Shown piece by piece: positions 24,940 through 32,574 of a DNA stretch of 33,168 nucleotides; the stretch's first letter is position 1, and every line of letters starts with the position of its first letter. The stretch is from Burkholderiaceae bacterium. GTDB lineage: Bacteria > Pseudomonadota > Gammaproteobacteria > Burkholderiales > Burkholderiaceae_B. Under the pieces are notes generated by a model, which had not been told where the DNA came from, made no database searches, and saw nothing but the letters and a program-made list of their open reading frames with translations. The stretch spans positions 1 to 33,168 of the forward strand of contig JAFMCG010000010.1 in the NCBI GenBank assembly GCA_017857895.1. The letters run 5' to 3'. The position numbers and the translations under genes were made by a program.

Positions 24940-25765
24940 TCACTTCGGCAGGCAAACGAGGCGCTGGCGCTGTCTTATCCCAGCCTTGGGTTTCCAACCA
25001 GTCGCGCACGAACTGCTTATCGTAAGACGGTGGACTGATGCCTTCGCGCCACTGATCAGCCGGCCAAAAGCGAGACGAGTCGGGCGTGAGCACTTCGTCC
25101 ATCAGGTGCAGTACACCATCGTTGTCTAACCCAAACTCGAATTTGGTGTCCGCAATGATGATGCCCCGACTCAATGCAAAGGCCGCCGCCTCATCGTAGA
25201 GTTGCAAAGTGATGTCGCGCAGCTTATTGGCCAACGACTCACCCACTGTTTTGATAACGTAGTCAAAATCAACGTTTTCATCGTGATCACCCACATCGGC
25301 TTTGGCGGCCGGCGTAAAAATAGCGGGTGACAGTCGGCTCGCTTGCTTTAAGTCCGGTGGTAATGCAATGCCGCAAAGCGCGCCTGTGGCCTGATAGTCT
25401 TTCCAACCAGAGCCGATCAAATAACCTCTGGCAACGGCCTCTACCATGATGGGCGTCAAGCGCTTGACCACCATTGAACGGCCACGCACTTGTTCTCGTT
25501 CTTCAGGACTCACCACCGACTCAGGATCAATGCCTGTACTGTGATTGGGCAACACATGGCCAAGTCTTTTGAGCCAAAACTCGGTCAAACGTGTCAATAC
25601 TTCGCCTTTGCCAGGTATGGGGTCGTCAAGGATGACATCAAAAGCCGACAAACGGTCCGAGGCAACAATCAATAGCTTGTCTTCACCGACTGCGTACATA
25701 TCGCGCACCTTGCCCCGCGCAAGCAGTGGCAAGGAGGTTAAGTTGGACTGATGCAATAAAGTCAC
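24887..25765 (-). CDS. purC: SAICAR synthase
   Basis: Joins CAIR and aspartate with ATP to form SAICAR in purine synthesis. The 292-residue protein is the longer form usual in many proteobacteria and yeast. Family blocks are [19 protein letters not shown] (phosphate loop), [59 protein letters not shown] and [16 protein letters not shown]. The start is a GTG at 25765 with only a weak AGAGAA site. It lies 19 bases after fba on the same strand. The first three purine genes of this operon (purC, E, K) act in consecutive steps around CAIR. No defect is seen. Confidence 0.97.
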   Translation of the reverse strand: MTLLHQSNLTSLPLLARGKVRDMYAVGEDKLLIVASDRLSAFDVILDDPIPGKGEVLTRLTEFWLKRLGHVLPNHSTGIDPESVVSPEEREQVRGRSMVVKRLTPIMVEAVARGYLIGSGWKDYQATGALCGIALPPDLKQASRLSPAIFTPAAKADVGDHDENVDFDYVIKTVGESLANKLRDITLQLYDEAAAFALSRGIIIADTKFEFGLDNDGVLHLMDEVLTPDSSRFWPADQWREGISPPSYDKQFVRDWLETQGWDKTAPAPRLPAEVIEQTAAKYREACQRLER

Positions 25766-25784
25766 GTTTATTCTCTTTTATGAC

Positions 25785-26849
25785 TCAGGTCACGACTTGA
25801 GATAGTTTGCCAGCGGCATAGTCAGCGGCAATATCAGACAAAGGGCGGGCTTTGATCTTGCTCGCGTTGCCGGCTGTGCCAAATTGCTGATAACGGGCCA
25901 CACAAATGGCTTTGGCAGCAGCACGGGCAGGTTTTAAGTACTCGCGTGGGTCAAACTTGCCAGGATTCTCGGCAAAAAAGCGGCGAATCGCACCTGTCAT
26001 GGCCAAACGAATATCGGTATCGATGTTGATCTTACGAACGCCAAACTTGATGGCTTCTTGGATTTCCTCAACTGGCACACCATAGGTTTCTTTCATGTCG
26101 CCACCAAACGCTCTGATTTCAGCCAACAGTTCCTGTGGCACGCTCGAGCTGCCGTGCATAACGAGGTGGGTGTTAGGTAGGCGGGCGTTGATTTCTTTAA
26201 TGCGCCCAATCGACAAAATGTCTCCGGTCGGCTTACGGGTGAACTTATAGGCACCGTGGCTTGTGCCAATCGCGATGGCCAAAGCATCGAGTTGAGTTTG
26301 ACGCACGAAGTCAGCGGCCTGCTCTGGGTCGGTCAAAAGCTGGTCCATCGTCATCACGCCATCAGCGCCGTGTCCGTCTTCCTTGTCACCCATCATGGTT
26401 TCAAGCGAGCCCAAGCAGCCGAGTTCGCCCTCAACGGTCACACCAAGCTTGTGGGCTGTTTGAACCACCTGTCGGGTCACGGCCACGTTGTAGTCGTAGT
26501 CAGCCACGGATTTGCCGTCTTCCATCAGCGAACCATCCATCATCACGCTCGAGAAGCCCAAATCAATCGCACCTTGGCAGATGGCAGGCGACTGACCATG
26601 ATCTTGATGCATCACGACTGGAATGTGGGGATAGGACTCGACAGCGGCTTGAATTAAGTGCTTCAAAAAACCCTCCCCAGCGTACTTGCGCGCACCGGCA
26701 GACGCCTGCATGATCACGGGACTATCGGTCTCTTGAGCGGCTTCCATGATCGCCTGAACCTGCTCTAGATTGTTCACGTTAAACGCAGGAATGCCGTAAG
26801 CGTTTTCGGCGGCGTGATCCAAAAGTTGGCGCATGGAAACAAGAGACAT
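25785..26849 (-). CDS. fba: Class II fructose-bisphosphate aldolase
   Basis: Zinc-dependent aldolase of glycolysis and gluconeogenesis, 354 residues from the ATG at 26849. That start has AAGGA eight bases upstream; the frame extends to 26921 but the added 24 residues do not belong to the family. Asp83 and His84 ([11 protein letters not shown]) are the catalytic aspartate and a zinc ligand, with His198 (TSHGAYKF) and His232 ([12 protein letters not shown]) as the other expected zinc ligands. The end, [20 protein letters not shown], is typical of the Calvin-cycle-like class II type of betaproteobacteria. It leads the purine operon. The usual upstream neighbours pyk and pgk do not adjoin it here; pgk is about 5.7 kb away. 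Confidence 0.97.
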   Translation of the reverse strand: MSLVSMRQLLDHAAENAYGIPAFNVNNLEQVQAIMEAAQETDSPVIMQASAGARKYAGEGFLKHLIQAAVESYPHIPVVMHQDHGQSPAICQGAIDLGFSSVMMDGSLMEDGKSVADYDYNVAVTRQVVQTAHKLGVTVEGELGCLGSLETMMGDKEDGHGADGVMTMDQLLTDPEQAADFVRQTQLDALAIAIGTSHGAYKFTRKPTGDILSIGRIKEINARLPNTHLVMHGSSSVPQELLAEIRAFGGDMKETYGVPVEEIQEAIKFGVRKINIDTDIRLAMTGAIRRFFAENPGKFDPREYLKPARAAAKAICVARYQQFGTAGNASKIKARPLSDIAADYAAGKLSQVVT

Positions 26850-26950
26850 GGTCAAAATCCTTCTGCAAGAGGGTGAAATAGGGCTATTGCGGATCAACGC
26901 CGGTGGGCAGTCGCTTGGCATTATTTTTAGCGATGATCGTTTAATTACTC

Positions 26951-26990
26951 GTCATTTTACCTGCAACGACCTCCCCTAGCCTAAAATGAC
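26951..26990. promoter_or_regulatory. Inverted repeat in the divergent fba / methyltransferase spacer
   Basis: GTCATTTTA (26951-26959) and TAAAATGAC (26982-26990) are perfect 9-base inverted arms separated by 22 bases, about three helical turns centre to centre. The spacer 26850-27055 holds the promoters of both fba (minus) and the methyltransferase (plus). Each arm includes TAAAAT, a good -10 hexamer pointing outward on one strand, but no matching -35 is evident. It may be a pair of promoter elements or a regulator site. Confidence 0.4.
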
Positions 26991-27055
26991 AACCTGACGA
27001 CGCATTTCTGCGTTTAAGCCCGACTTTCGCTTTAAAACACCCGACTAACGATGCC

Positions 27056-28252
27056 GTGCAATCCACTGAAAAATTAAATGATCCTGGCCATAGCCCTGAT
27101 GAATCAGCACTGGTTTATTGGTCAGAAAACGATCAGGCCTGCCAAGCCCTCTGGCAGTCAATGCATGGTTGGTCAGCACCGAAAGAATTACTGAGCGCCG
27201 ACGACACGCTGTCGGCTGATCGCGCTTACCGATTAATCAGTGGCGGCACCGGGCTGGTGTGGCGTGGCGATTTTCAAAATGGTAAGCAATTGCTGGCCGC
27301 CTTAAAAAGACGGGTTGCCAAACAAAAATCGCCTGATGCTGACATCGCTTACCCTGAGCGGTTTCATTTGGTTCGCCAATCGCGTAGTCAACAAGCCCGC
27401 CTGTTGGGACTGTTGTTGATTCCTTTGGCAGAAAACTTCCAACTGACGCATCGACGTGCACCTTCAGTTGCAGTGGCCTGTCAGGCTGCCTACTCATCCA
27501 AAGGGCTACGGGCCGTATCTCGAGCGCCTAACGTGCTCATGCCTTTGACAGAGTTGATCGGTGTTGTGAGTGCGTACGAATGGCAGCGTCAGGGATTGCC
27601 CGTGGCCGCGCTCGGGCAACACATTTACCCACGCCATGGCGTGTTTGCACCGACGCGACATGAATACCTCGATTTGGTGGTTCAAACGGCCTTGCCCAAT
27701 GGCGCGCAAACAGCACTGGATGTTGGGACAGGTACCGGCGTGATTGCGGCGATTCTTGCCAAAAGAGGCATCCCAAAAATAATCGCCACCGATACGCAAG
27801 CAGCCGCATTGCAATGTGCAAAAGACAACATGGCCCATCTGGGCCTGAGCGCTCAAGTTGAAGTCCTCGAAGCCGACTTGTTTGTGCCCGGCCGATACGA
27901 CTTGGTGGTCTGCAACCCACCTTGGTTGCCAGGACGCGCCAAAACCGCCCTAGATGCCGCCGTTTACGATCCGGACAGCCAAATGCTAGCGGGCTTTCTC
28001 GGCCAAGTACGGGCTCACCTGGCACCGAATGGCCAAGCTTGGTTAATCTTGTCAGATCTGGCAGAACACCTGAAGTTACGGTCGCGTCAAACCCTTTTAG
28101 CGTTAATCGATGCTGGCGGCCTGAAGGTCAATGCGCGTCATGACATCAAACCTAGGCACCCCAAATCCAGCAAACTCGACGATCCGCTTGCCGATGCCCG
28201 TGCGCAAGAGGTCACTTCGCTTTGGCAGCTGACTTTGGCCGAAAAGCTTTAA
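27056..28252 (+). CDS. Class I SAM-dependent methyltransferase with PrmC/RsmC-like core
   Basis: A 398-residue protein whose C-terminal half is a class I methyltransferase: motif I ALDVGTGTGVIA (220-231), the acidic residue after the second strand (IIATDTQ), EADLF, and motif IV VVCNPPWLPG with NPPW at 287-290. An NPP(Y/W) motif indicates methylation of a nitrogen, on protein glutamine or on a nucleobase. The N-terminal 200 residues are not a domain I recognise; RsmC/RlmG-type rRNA enzymes also have a second, degenerate domain there. The start is a GTG at 27056 without a visible Shine-Dalgarno; no ATG suits better. It is divergent from fba, and its end overlaps the convergent mog gene by 41 bases. 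Target unknown. Confidence 0.8.
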   Translation: MQSTEKLNDPGHSPDESALVYWSENDQACQALWQSMHGWSAPKELLSADDTLSADRAYRLISGGTGLVWRGDFQNGKQLLAALKRRVAKQKSPDADIAYPERFHLVRQSRSQQARLLGLLLIPLAENFQLTHRRAPSVAVACQAAYSSKGLRAVSRAPNVLMPLTELIGVVSAYEWQRQGLPVAALGQHIYPRHGVFAPTRHEYLDLVVQTALPNGAQTALDVGTGTGVIAAILAKRGIPKIIATDTQAAALQCAKDNMAHLGLSAQVEVLEADLFVPGRYDLVVCNPPWLPGRAKTALDAAVYDPDSQMLAGFLGQVRAHLAPNGQAWLILSDLAEHLKLRSRQTLLALIDAGGLKVNARHDIKPRHPKSSKLDDPLADARAQEVTSLWQLTLAEKL

Positions 28253-28865
28253 CCACTGACTCGACCGTTTCAATGTAAGGTCCACCAATCAGATCAATAC
28301 AATACGGCACGGCGGCAAAAATCCCAGCCGTCAGCAGAGCCCCTTCTTTATCCTTGAGTCCCTCTAGAGTCTCAGCGATTGCTTTGGGTTGGCCCGGTAA
28401 ATTGATGATCAATGCCGCATGGCCTTCAATTTCGCGCAAAGCACCCACTTGTCGCGACAAAATGGCCGTGGGGACAAATTTCAAGCTGATTTGACGCATC
28501 TGCTCCCCAAAACCAGGCATCTCGCGCGTGGCCGCATCAAGCGTTGCCTCAGGCGTCACGTCGCGACGCGAAGGACCGGTTCCGCCCGTGGTTAAGACCA
28601 GGTCGCACTTTTCTTGATCAACCAATTCGATAATCGTCTGAGTGATGATTTGCCGGTCATCAGCAATCAGTCGCTCTTGAACCAAAATGGGGTTTTGCAA
28701 AGCTTTACCAAGCCATTCACGCAAGGCTGGCACACCCTGATCCTGATAGACGCCCTGAGAGGCTCGGTCTGAAATCGAAATCAGTCCAACTTTTAGTGGT
28801 GCCGGTCTAGTGGCAAACGACGCATCAGGTCGCTCAGGCGATGCCAGCGAAGGGTTTATCGACAT
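28212..28865 (-). CDS. mog: Molybdopterin adenylyltransferase (Mog/MoaB)
   Basis: Activates molybdopterin by adenylation before molybdate insertion. The 217-residue protein has a MoaB/Mog fold: KVGLISISDRASQGVYQDQG (25-44), the nucleotide-binding TTGGTGPSRRDVTPEAT (92-108), GFGEQMRQISLKFVPTAILSR and the LIINLPGQPKAIAETL helix. The length is nearer to Mog (195) than MoaB (170), with an extra 20 residues at the N-terminus. AAGGA lies seven bases before the ATG. It overlaps the methyltransferase gene tail to tail. No other molybdenum-cofactor gene or molybdoenzyme is in the window, so its partners are elsewhere. Confidence 0.9.
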   Translation of the reverse strand: MSINPSLASPERPDASFATRPAPLKVGLISISDRASQGVYQDQGVPALREWLGKALQNPILVQERLIADDRQIITQTIIELVDQEKCDLVLTTGGTGPSRRDVTPEATLDAATREMPGFGEQMRQISLKFVPTAILSRQVGALREIEGHAALIINLPGQPKAIAETLEGLKDKEGALLTAGIFAAVPYCIDLIGGPYIETVESVVKAFRPKSAAKAK

Positions 28866-28885
28866 AAATTATTCCTTAATAAAGC

Positions 28886-28918
28886 GGGTTGCTATCTGCA
28901 AATCACTGCCAGCAACCC
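28886..28918. terminator. Hairpin upstream of mog, possible plus-strand terminator
   Basis: GGGTTGCT (28886-28893) and AGCAACCC (28911-28918) can form an 8-base-pair stem with a 17-base loop. On the plus strand it is followed by AGAATTTTTG, so it could stop antisense or read-through transcripts entering the DUF3141 promoter region. On the minus strand it is a leader hairpin ending 8 bases before the mog ribosome binding site and could influence its translation. Which role applies cannot be told. Confidence 0.4.
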
Positions 28919-29088
28919 AGAATTTTTGTTAACTTAAATGAACACTCTTAGAATAACTTGGGCTTAGTCCTGCTCAGACGTTGCCAAAAGTCATCCATGC
29001 ACGCCATTGACGCAACGATAACGCAAACGTAAACCATGTTCTGATGGGTGTATTTTGATTAATTAAATCGCGTTAAACCATGGTAATT

Positions 29089-29101
29089 GTTGCAATGCAA
29101 C
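29089..29101. promoter_or_regulatory. 13-base palindrome upstream of the DUF3141 gene
   Basis: GTTGCA-A-TGCAAC is a perfect palindrome 46-58 bases before the GTG start of the DUF3141 gene, a good operator position. The spacer from 28866 to 29146 otherwise contains only AT-rich promoter-like sequence. TGC/GCA dyads of this kind are reported for the PHA regulator PhaR; that link is from memory and is inference. Confidence 0.45.
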
Positions 29102-29146
29102 ATCATTTGCGTTGTAATCAGTCAAACAACCCAAAAGGTCATCTTT

Positions 29147-31591
29147 GTGAGCGATCAAACGTCCGAGCATCCCCATCCAGTGCCTTTACTGCCGCCTGCA
29201 ATTGATGCGGCACTTGAATACGCCGTTGACAGTTGGCAACGTAGCGTGTTGTACGCCGATGTGATGCGCCAACGTGGCAACCAGTATCAGCGCCACATGT
29301 CTAAGCAAGCCCCGAATGTGCTGAGTATGAAAGCTGAGGTGATACTCGACGGACGCACACTAAAAAGACCTGTCAATTACATCCTAACGCGAATCACACC
29401 ACCGAAATCGATACCCATTGACCCAATCAAAAGGCCATTTGTGGTGGTTGATCCGCGCGCCGGTCACGGACCTGGCATTGCAGGCTTCAAACCCGAAAGC
29501 GAGATTGGTGTTGCACTCGAGGCTGGGCATCCATGTTACTTCATCGGATTTTTGCCACGCCCTGAACCTGATCAAGGTGTCGAAGATGTGGTTTGGGCTG
29601 AGACTCGCTTTTTAGAAGAAGTTATTTCGCTTCACCCAGAGGCTGAGGGCAAGCCCGTGGTAATTGGCAACTGCCAGGCGGGCTGGCAGCTGATGATGGC
29701 GGCGTCCACCCGACCTGAACTTTTTGGCCCCATCATCATTGCGGGCGCGCCGCTGTCGTACTGGGCGGGTTGGCGCAACAAAAACCCCATGCGTTACACC
29801 GGCGGTATCACCGGTGGGTCTTGGATGACCACCATGTCTAGCGACTTGGGTGGTGGCGTGTTTGACGGTGCCAATTTGGTGCAGAACTTTGAAAACCTGC
29901 ATCCTGCAAACACCTACTGGTCAAAACAATACAACCTTTACGCCAACGTTGACACCGAGGCTAGTCGCTATTTGGGCTTTGAGCGCTGGTGGGGCGGGCA
30001 CGTCTTTTTAAATGGCAAAGAGATTCAGTACATTGTCGACAACCTTTTTGTTGGCAACAAGCTCTCAACCGCGCGCTTGGTCACCCAAGACGGCTTGCGT
30101 ATCGATTTGCGCAACATTCGTTCACCAATCATTGTGTTTTGTTCAAAGGGTGACAACATCACACCCCCACCACAAGCCTTGGGGTGGATTACGGACCTTT
30201 ATCAAAACGACAAAGAAGTGCTCGCACACGGGCAAACGATTATCTATGCCATCCATGAGAGCATCGGTCACTTGGGTATATTTGTGTCAGGCGCTGTGGC
30301 TAAAAAAGAGCACCGCGAATTTACTTGCAATATTGATCTGATCGATATGTTGCCACCCGGCATTTACGAAGCTGTGATCCGTGACAAAACACCAGACACA
30401 CCAAACGCTGATCTGGCTTACGGTGACTACGTTTTGACTTTTGAACGACGACACTTGGCTGACATTGAAGCCATTGTCCAGCCTCGTGAGGATGATGATC
30501 GTCGGTTTGCTGCCGTTTCTCGGATCTCACAAGTTAATCAAGGCCTTTACAAATCTTTTGTACAGCCGTGGGTGAAGGCTTTTGCCACACCACGCTCAAC
30601 TGAGCGTCGTGAACAAACCCACCCCCTGCGCATGCATTACGAGGCCGTGTCTGACAAGAATCCCATGATTGCTGCGCTGGCACCTGTAGCAGTGCAAGTC
30701 AGAAACAAACGTCGAAAAGCAACAGCAGACAACCCATTTGTGCAACTTGAAAAACAAATTTCAAAGTCAATCGAATCGTCTTTAGACCTTTGGGGTGAAT
30801 GGCGCGATGCCTTGATTGAACGCACCTTTATGGCAGTTTATGGCTCACCCTTGGTGCAAGACATCGCTGGCTTGGGTGCCCGAGAAGGTTCGCCACGCGA
30901 GCATCCCGGCGTGTCACCCGAGCACATTGCCTTCGTTCGTCGCCGAGTCGATGAACTGCGCAAGTTGGTGCAATGTGGTGGTCTAAGAGAAGCTAGCATC
31001 CGAGTCATGATGTACATCGCACAAGCACAAGGTGGCATCGACTCTCGCAGCTTTAATCTGATCCGGCAGCTGCGAGCCCAACAAGAACACTCACTAAGCC
31101 TAGCGGCTTTTAAGGAACTGGTGCGTGAGCAAGCCATGGTGATGGTGGTTGACCCTGAAGGCGCGGTAGCTGCTATCCCAGGCCTTTTGAGCCACCACAG
31201 TGCCTCTGAAATAGAAGCAGCGCTCGAGTTTGTAACGCGGGTGGCGACGGCTAGCGGCGCACTGAACGCTGAAGGCAAAAAACGCTTGGCGCAAGTGGCA
31301 AGGTTCTATCACTTGGCCGCGCAACAATCGGGCCAGACCCAAGAAGTTGATGGCTTAACTGCGGTTAACTTACGACGCCCGTTAGAAACGAACTTAGCAA
31401 ACAACACCAGCAGCGATGTGCGTGAACCTGCTTTAACCAAAACCGTGATTGAGAAGACACCAGCTAAAAAAGTTGCTGCCAAAAAAGCTGTTGCTAAAAA
31501 AGTGGTTGCTCGGTCTACTGCCACTAAAAAGGTAACGGTTAAACCGACGACTTCTGCAACGGCAAAACGGGTTAAGAAGGCGATCGTTTGA
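29147..31591 (+). CDS. DUF3141 protein, PHA-synthase-like alpha/beta hydrolase with basic tail
   Basis: An 814-residue protein from the GTG at 29147, which has AAAAGG eight bases upstream; the frame runs to a TTG at 29087 but that stretch overlaps a palindromic regulatory site. The central part has an alpha/beta-hydrolase fold with the PHA-synthase form of the nucleophile elbow, VVIGNCQAGWQ (Cys176), then Asp336 (FCSKGDNITPP) and His375 (ESIGHLGIF), a complete Cys-Asp-His set. The middle and C-terminal half are DUF3141-specific, mainly helical. The last 49 residues are histone H1-like (TPAKKVAAKKAVAKKVVA), with 15 Lys/Arg. The gene is coupled to a phosphate acyltransferase gene, so acyl-CoA or polyhydroxyalkanoate chemistry is likely. 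DUF3141 proteins are experimentally poorly described; a role in polymer synthesis is inferred. Confidence 0.82.
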   Translation: MSDQTSEHPHPVPLLPPAIDAALEYAVDSWQRSVLYADVMRQRGNQYQRHMSKQAPNVLSMKAEVILDGRTLKRPVNYILTRITPPKSIPIDPIKRPFVVVDPRAGHGPGIAGFKPESEIGVALEAGHPCYFIGFLPRPEPDQGVEDVVWAETRFLEEVISLHPEAEGKPVVIGNCQAGWQLMMAASTRPELFGPIIIAGAPLSYWAGWRNKNPMRYTGGITGGSWMTTMSSDLGGGVFDGANLVQNFENLHPANTYWSKQYNLYANVDTEASRYLGFERWWGGHVFLNGKEIQYIVDNLFVGNKLSTARLVTQDGLRIDLRNIRSPIIVFCSKGDNITPPPQALGWITDLYQNDKEVLAHGQTIIYAIHESIGHLGIFVSGAVAKKEHREFTCNIDLIDMLPPGIYEAVIRDKTPDTPNADLAYGDYVLTFERRHLADIEAIVQPREDDDRRFAAVSRISQVNQGLYKSFVQPWVKAFATPRSTERREQTHPLRMHYEAVSDKNPMIAALAPVAVQVRNKRRKATADNPFVQLEKQISKSIESSLDLWGEWRDALIERTFMAVYGSPLVQDIAGLGAREGSPREHPGVSPEHIAFVRRRVDELRKLVQCGGLREASIRVMMYIAQAQGGIDSRSFNLIRQLRAQQEHSLSLAAFKELVREQAMVMVVDPEGAVAAIPGLLSHHSASEIEAALEFVTRVATASGALNAEGKKRLAQVARFYHLAAQQSGQTQEVDGLTAVNLRRPLETNLANNTSSDVREPALTKTVIEKTPAKKVAAKKAVAKKVVARSTATKKVTVKPTTSATAKRVKKAIV

Positions 31592-32553
31592 TTAAATCCA
31601 CACAAAAACAACCCGCTCATCATGAGCTTGTTAAGTTCGACGCGCTGATTAAAGCCGCTCAAAAGGTACCCACGCAAACTTGTGCCGTGGCTCACCCCTG
31701 TGATGAGACGTCTTTATCAGCCGTGGTTCAAGCACACGCTTTAAATATCATTGATCCTATTTTGATCGGTCCTCGCCACAAAATAGAAAAAATGGCAACA
31801 GCTGCTGCTTTGGATATCATGGGTTTTAAGATCATCGATGTGCCTCACAGCCACGCGGCTGCGGCCGAGGCCGTTGCACAAGTTCGGGCAGGCAACGCCA
31901 GTCTTTTGATGAAGGGTAGCCTACACACCGATGAGTTAATGCATGAAGTCGTCAATCCTCAGACCGGACTGAGAACGGCACGGCGACTGAGTCATGTTTT
32001 CTTAATGGATGTGCCGACCTACGCGGAGCTGCTTTTTATCACTGATGCAGCAATCAACATCGCCCCAGATTTGCTTTGCAAGGCAGACATTGTTCAAAAC
32101 GCCATTGACTTGCACCTTGCCTTGGGTTTTGGCACACCACGAGTGGCGATTCTCTCAGCGGTCGAGCAAGTCAATCCAAAGATTCCGAGCACCGTTGATG
32201 CGGCCGCTTTGTGCAAGATGGCTGAACGTGGTCAGATCACTTCGGGCCTCTTAGATGGGCCACTCGCCATGGATAACGCCATCAGTCCCCAAGCGGCTCT
32301 GATGAAGGGCTTGAGGTCCGAAGTAGCTGGCCACGCACAGATTTTGGTGGTGCCTGATCTAGAGTCAGGCAATATGCTGGCCAAAAATTTGACGTTTTTG
32401 ACAGGCGCTGACGCCGCTGGCATTGTGCTCGGCGCAAAAGTACCCATCGTCTTAACAAGCCGTGCTGATTCCGAGTCAGCCCGCTTGGCTTCGTGCGCTG
32501 TCGCCACACTTTACGCGCATCATGTAGCCTCACAGCCGCCTCAAATCAAGTGA
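31588..32553 (+). CDS. Phosphate acetyl/butyryltransferase
   Basis: A 321-residue enzyme that exchanges CoA and phosphate on short acyl groups. Family features are FDALIKAAQKVPTQTCAVAHP, IDPILIGPRHKIEKMA, ASLLMKGSLHTDELMHEVV (the Pta/Ptb substrate block), LSHVFLMDVPTYAELLFITDAAINI, and the C-terminal LVVPDLESGNMLAKNLTF and VLTSRADSESARLASCA. The MaoC hydratase domain fused to some relatives is absent. The start is a TTG overlapping the DUF3141 stop as TTGA, with AGAAGG seven bases upstream, so the two genes are translationally coupled. An acetate or butyrate kinase gene often follows such pairs; here pgk follows on the other strand, so the kinase is missing or elsewhere. Acetyl versus butyryl preference cannot be read. 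Confidence 0.88.
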   Translation: MIKSTQKQPAHHELVKFDALIKAAQKVPTQTCAVAHPCDETSLSAVVQAHALNIIDPILIGPRHKIEKMATAAALDIMGFKIIDVPHSHAAAAEAVAQVRAGNASLLMKGSLHTDELMHEVVNPQTGLRTARRLSHVFLMDVPTYAELLFITDAAINIAPDLLCKADIVQNAIDLHLALGFGTPRVAILSAVEQVNPKIPSTVDAAALCKMAERGQITSGLLDGPLAMDNAISPQAALMKGLRSEVAGHAQILVVPDLESGNMLAKNLTFLTGADAAGIVLGAKVPIVLTSRADSESARLASCAVATLYAHHVASQPPQIK

Positions 32554-32568
32554 TTTAAGGCGACTGTG
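32531..32568. terminator. 18-base-pair hairpin at the acyltransferase / pgk junction
   Basis: Bases 32531-32548 and 32551-32568 form an inverted repeat with 16 of 18 positions matching. Both mismatches are C-A on the plus strand, hence G-U pairs in the minus-strand RNA, so the stem is fully paired in the pgk transcript. The loop is two bases at most before fraying. It covers the stop codon of the acyltransferase gene and starts 6 bases past the pgk stop. There is no T-run, so it may act as a Rho-assisted or mRNA-protecting 3' end. Confidence 0.55.
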
Positions 32569-32574
32569 CGTGTC

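Noticed and set aside
27506-28025. Two minus-strand frames of 116 and 162 codons opposite the methyltransferase
   Set aside because: Both oppose the conserved SAM-binding core and show no domain of their own.
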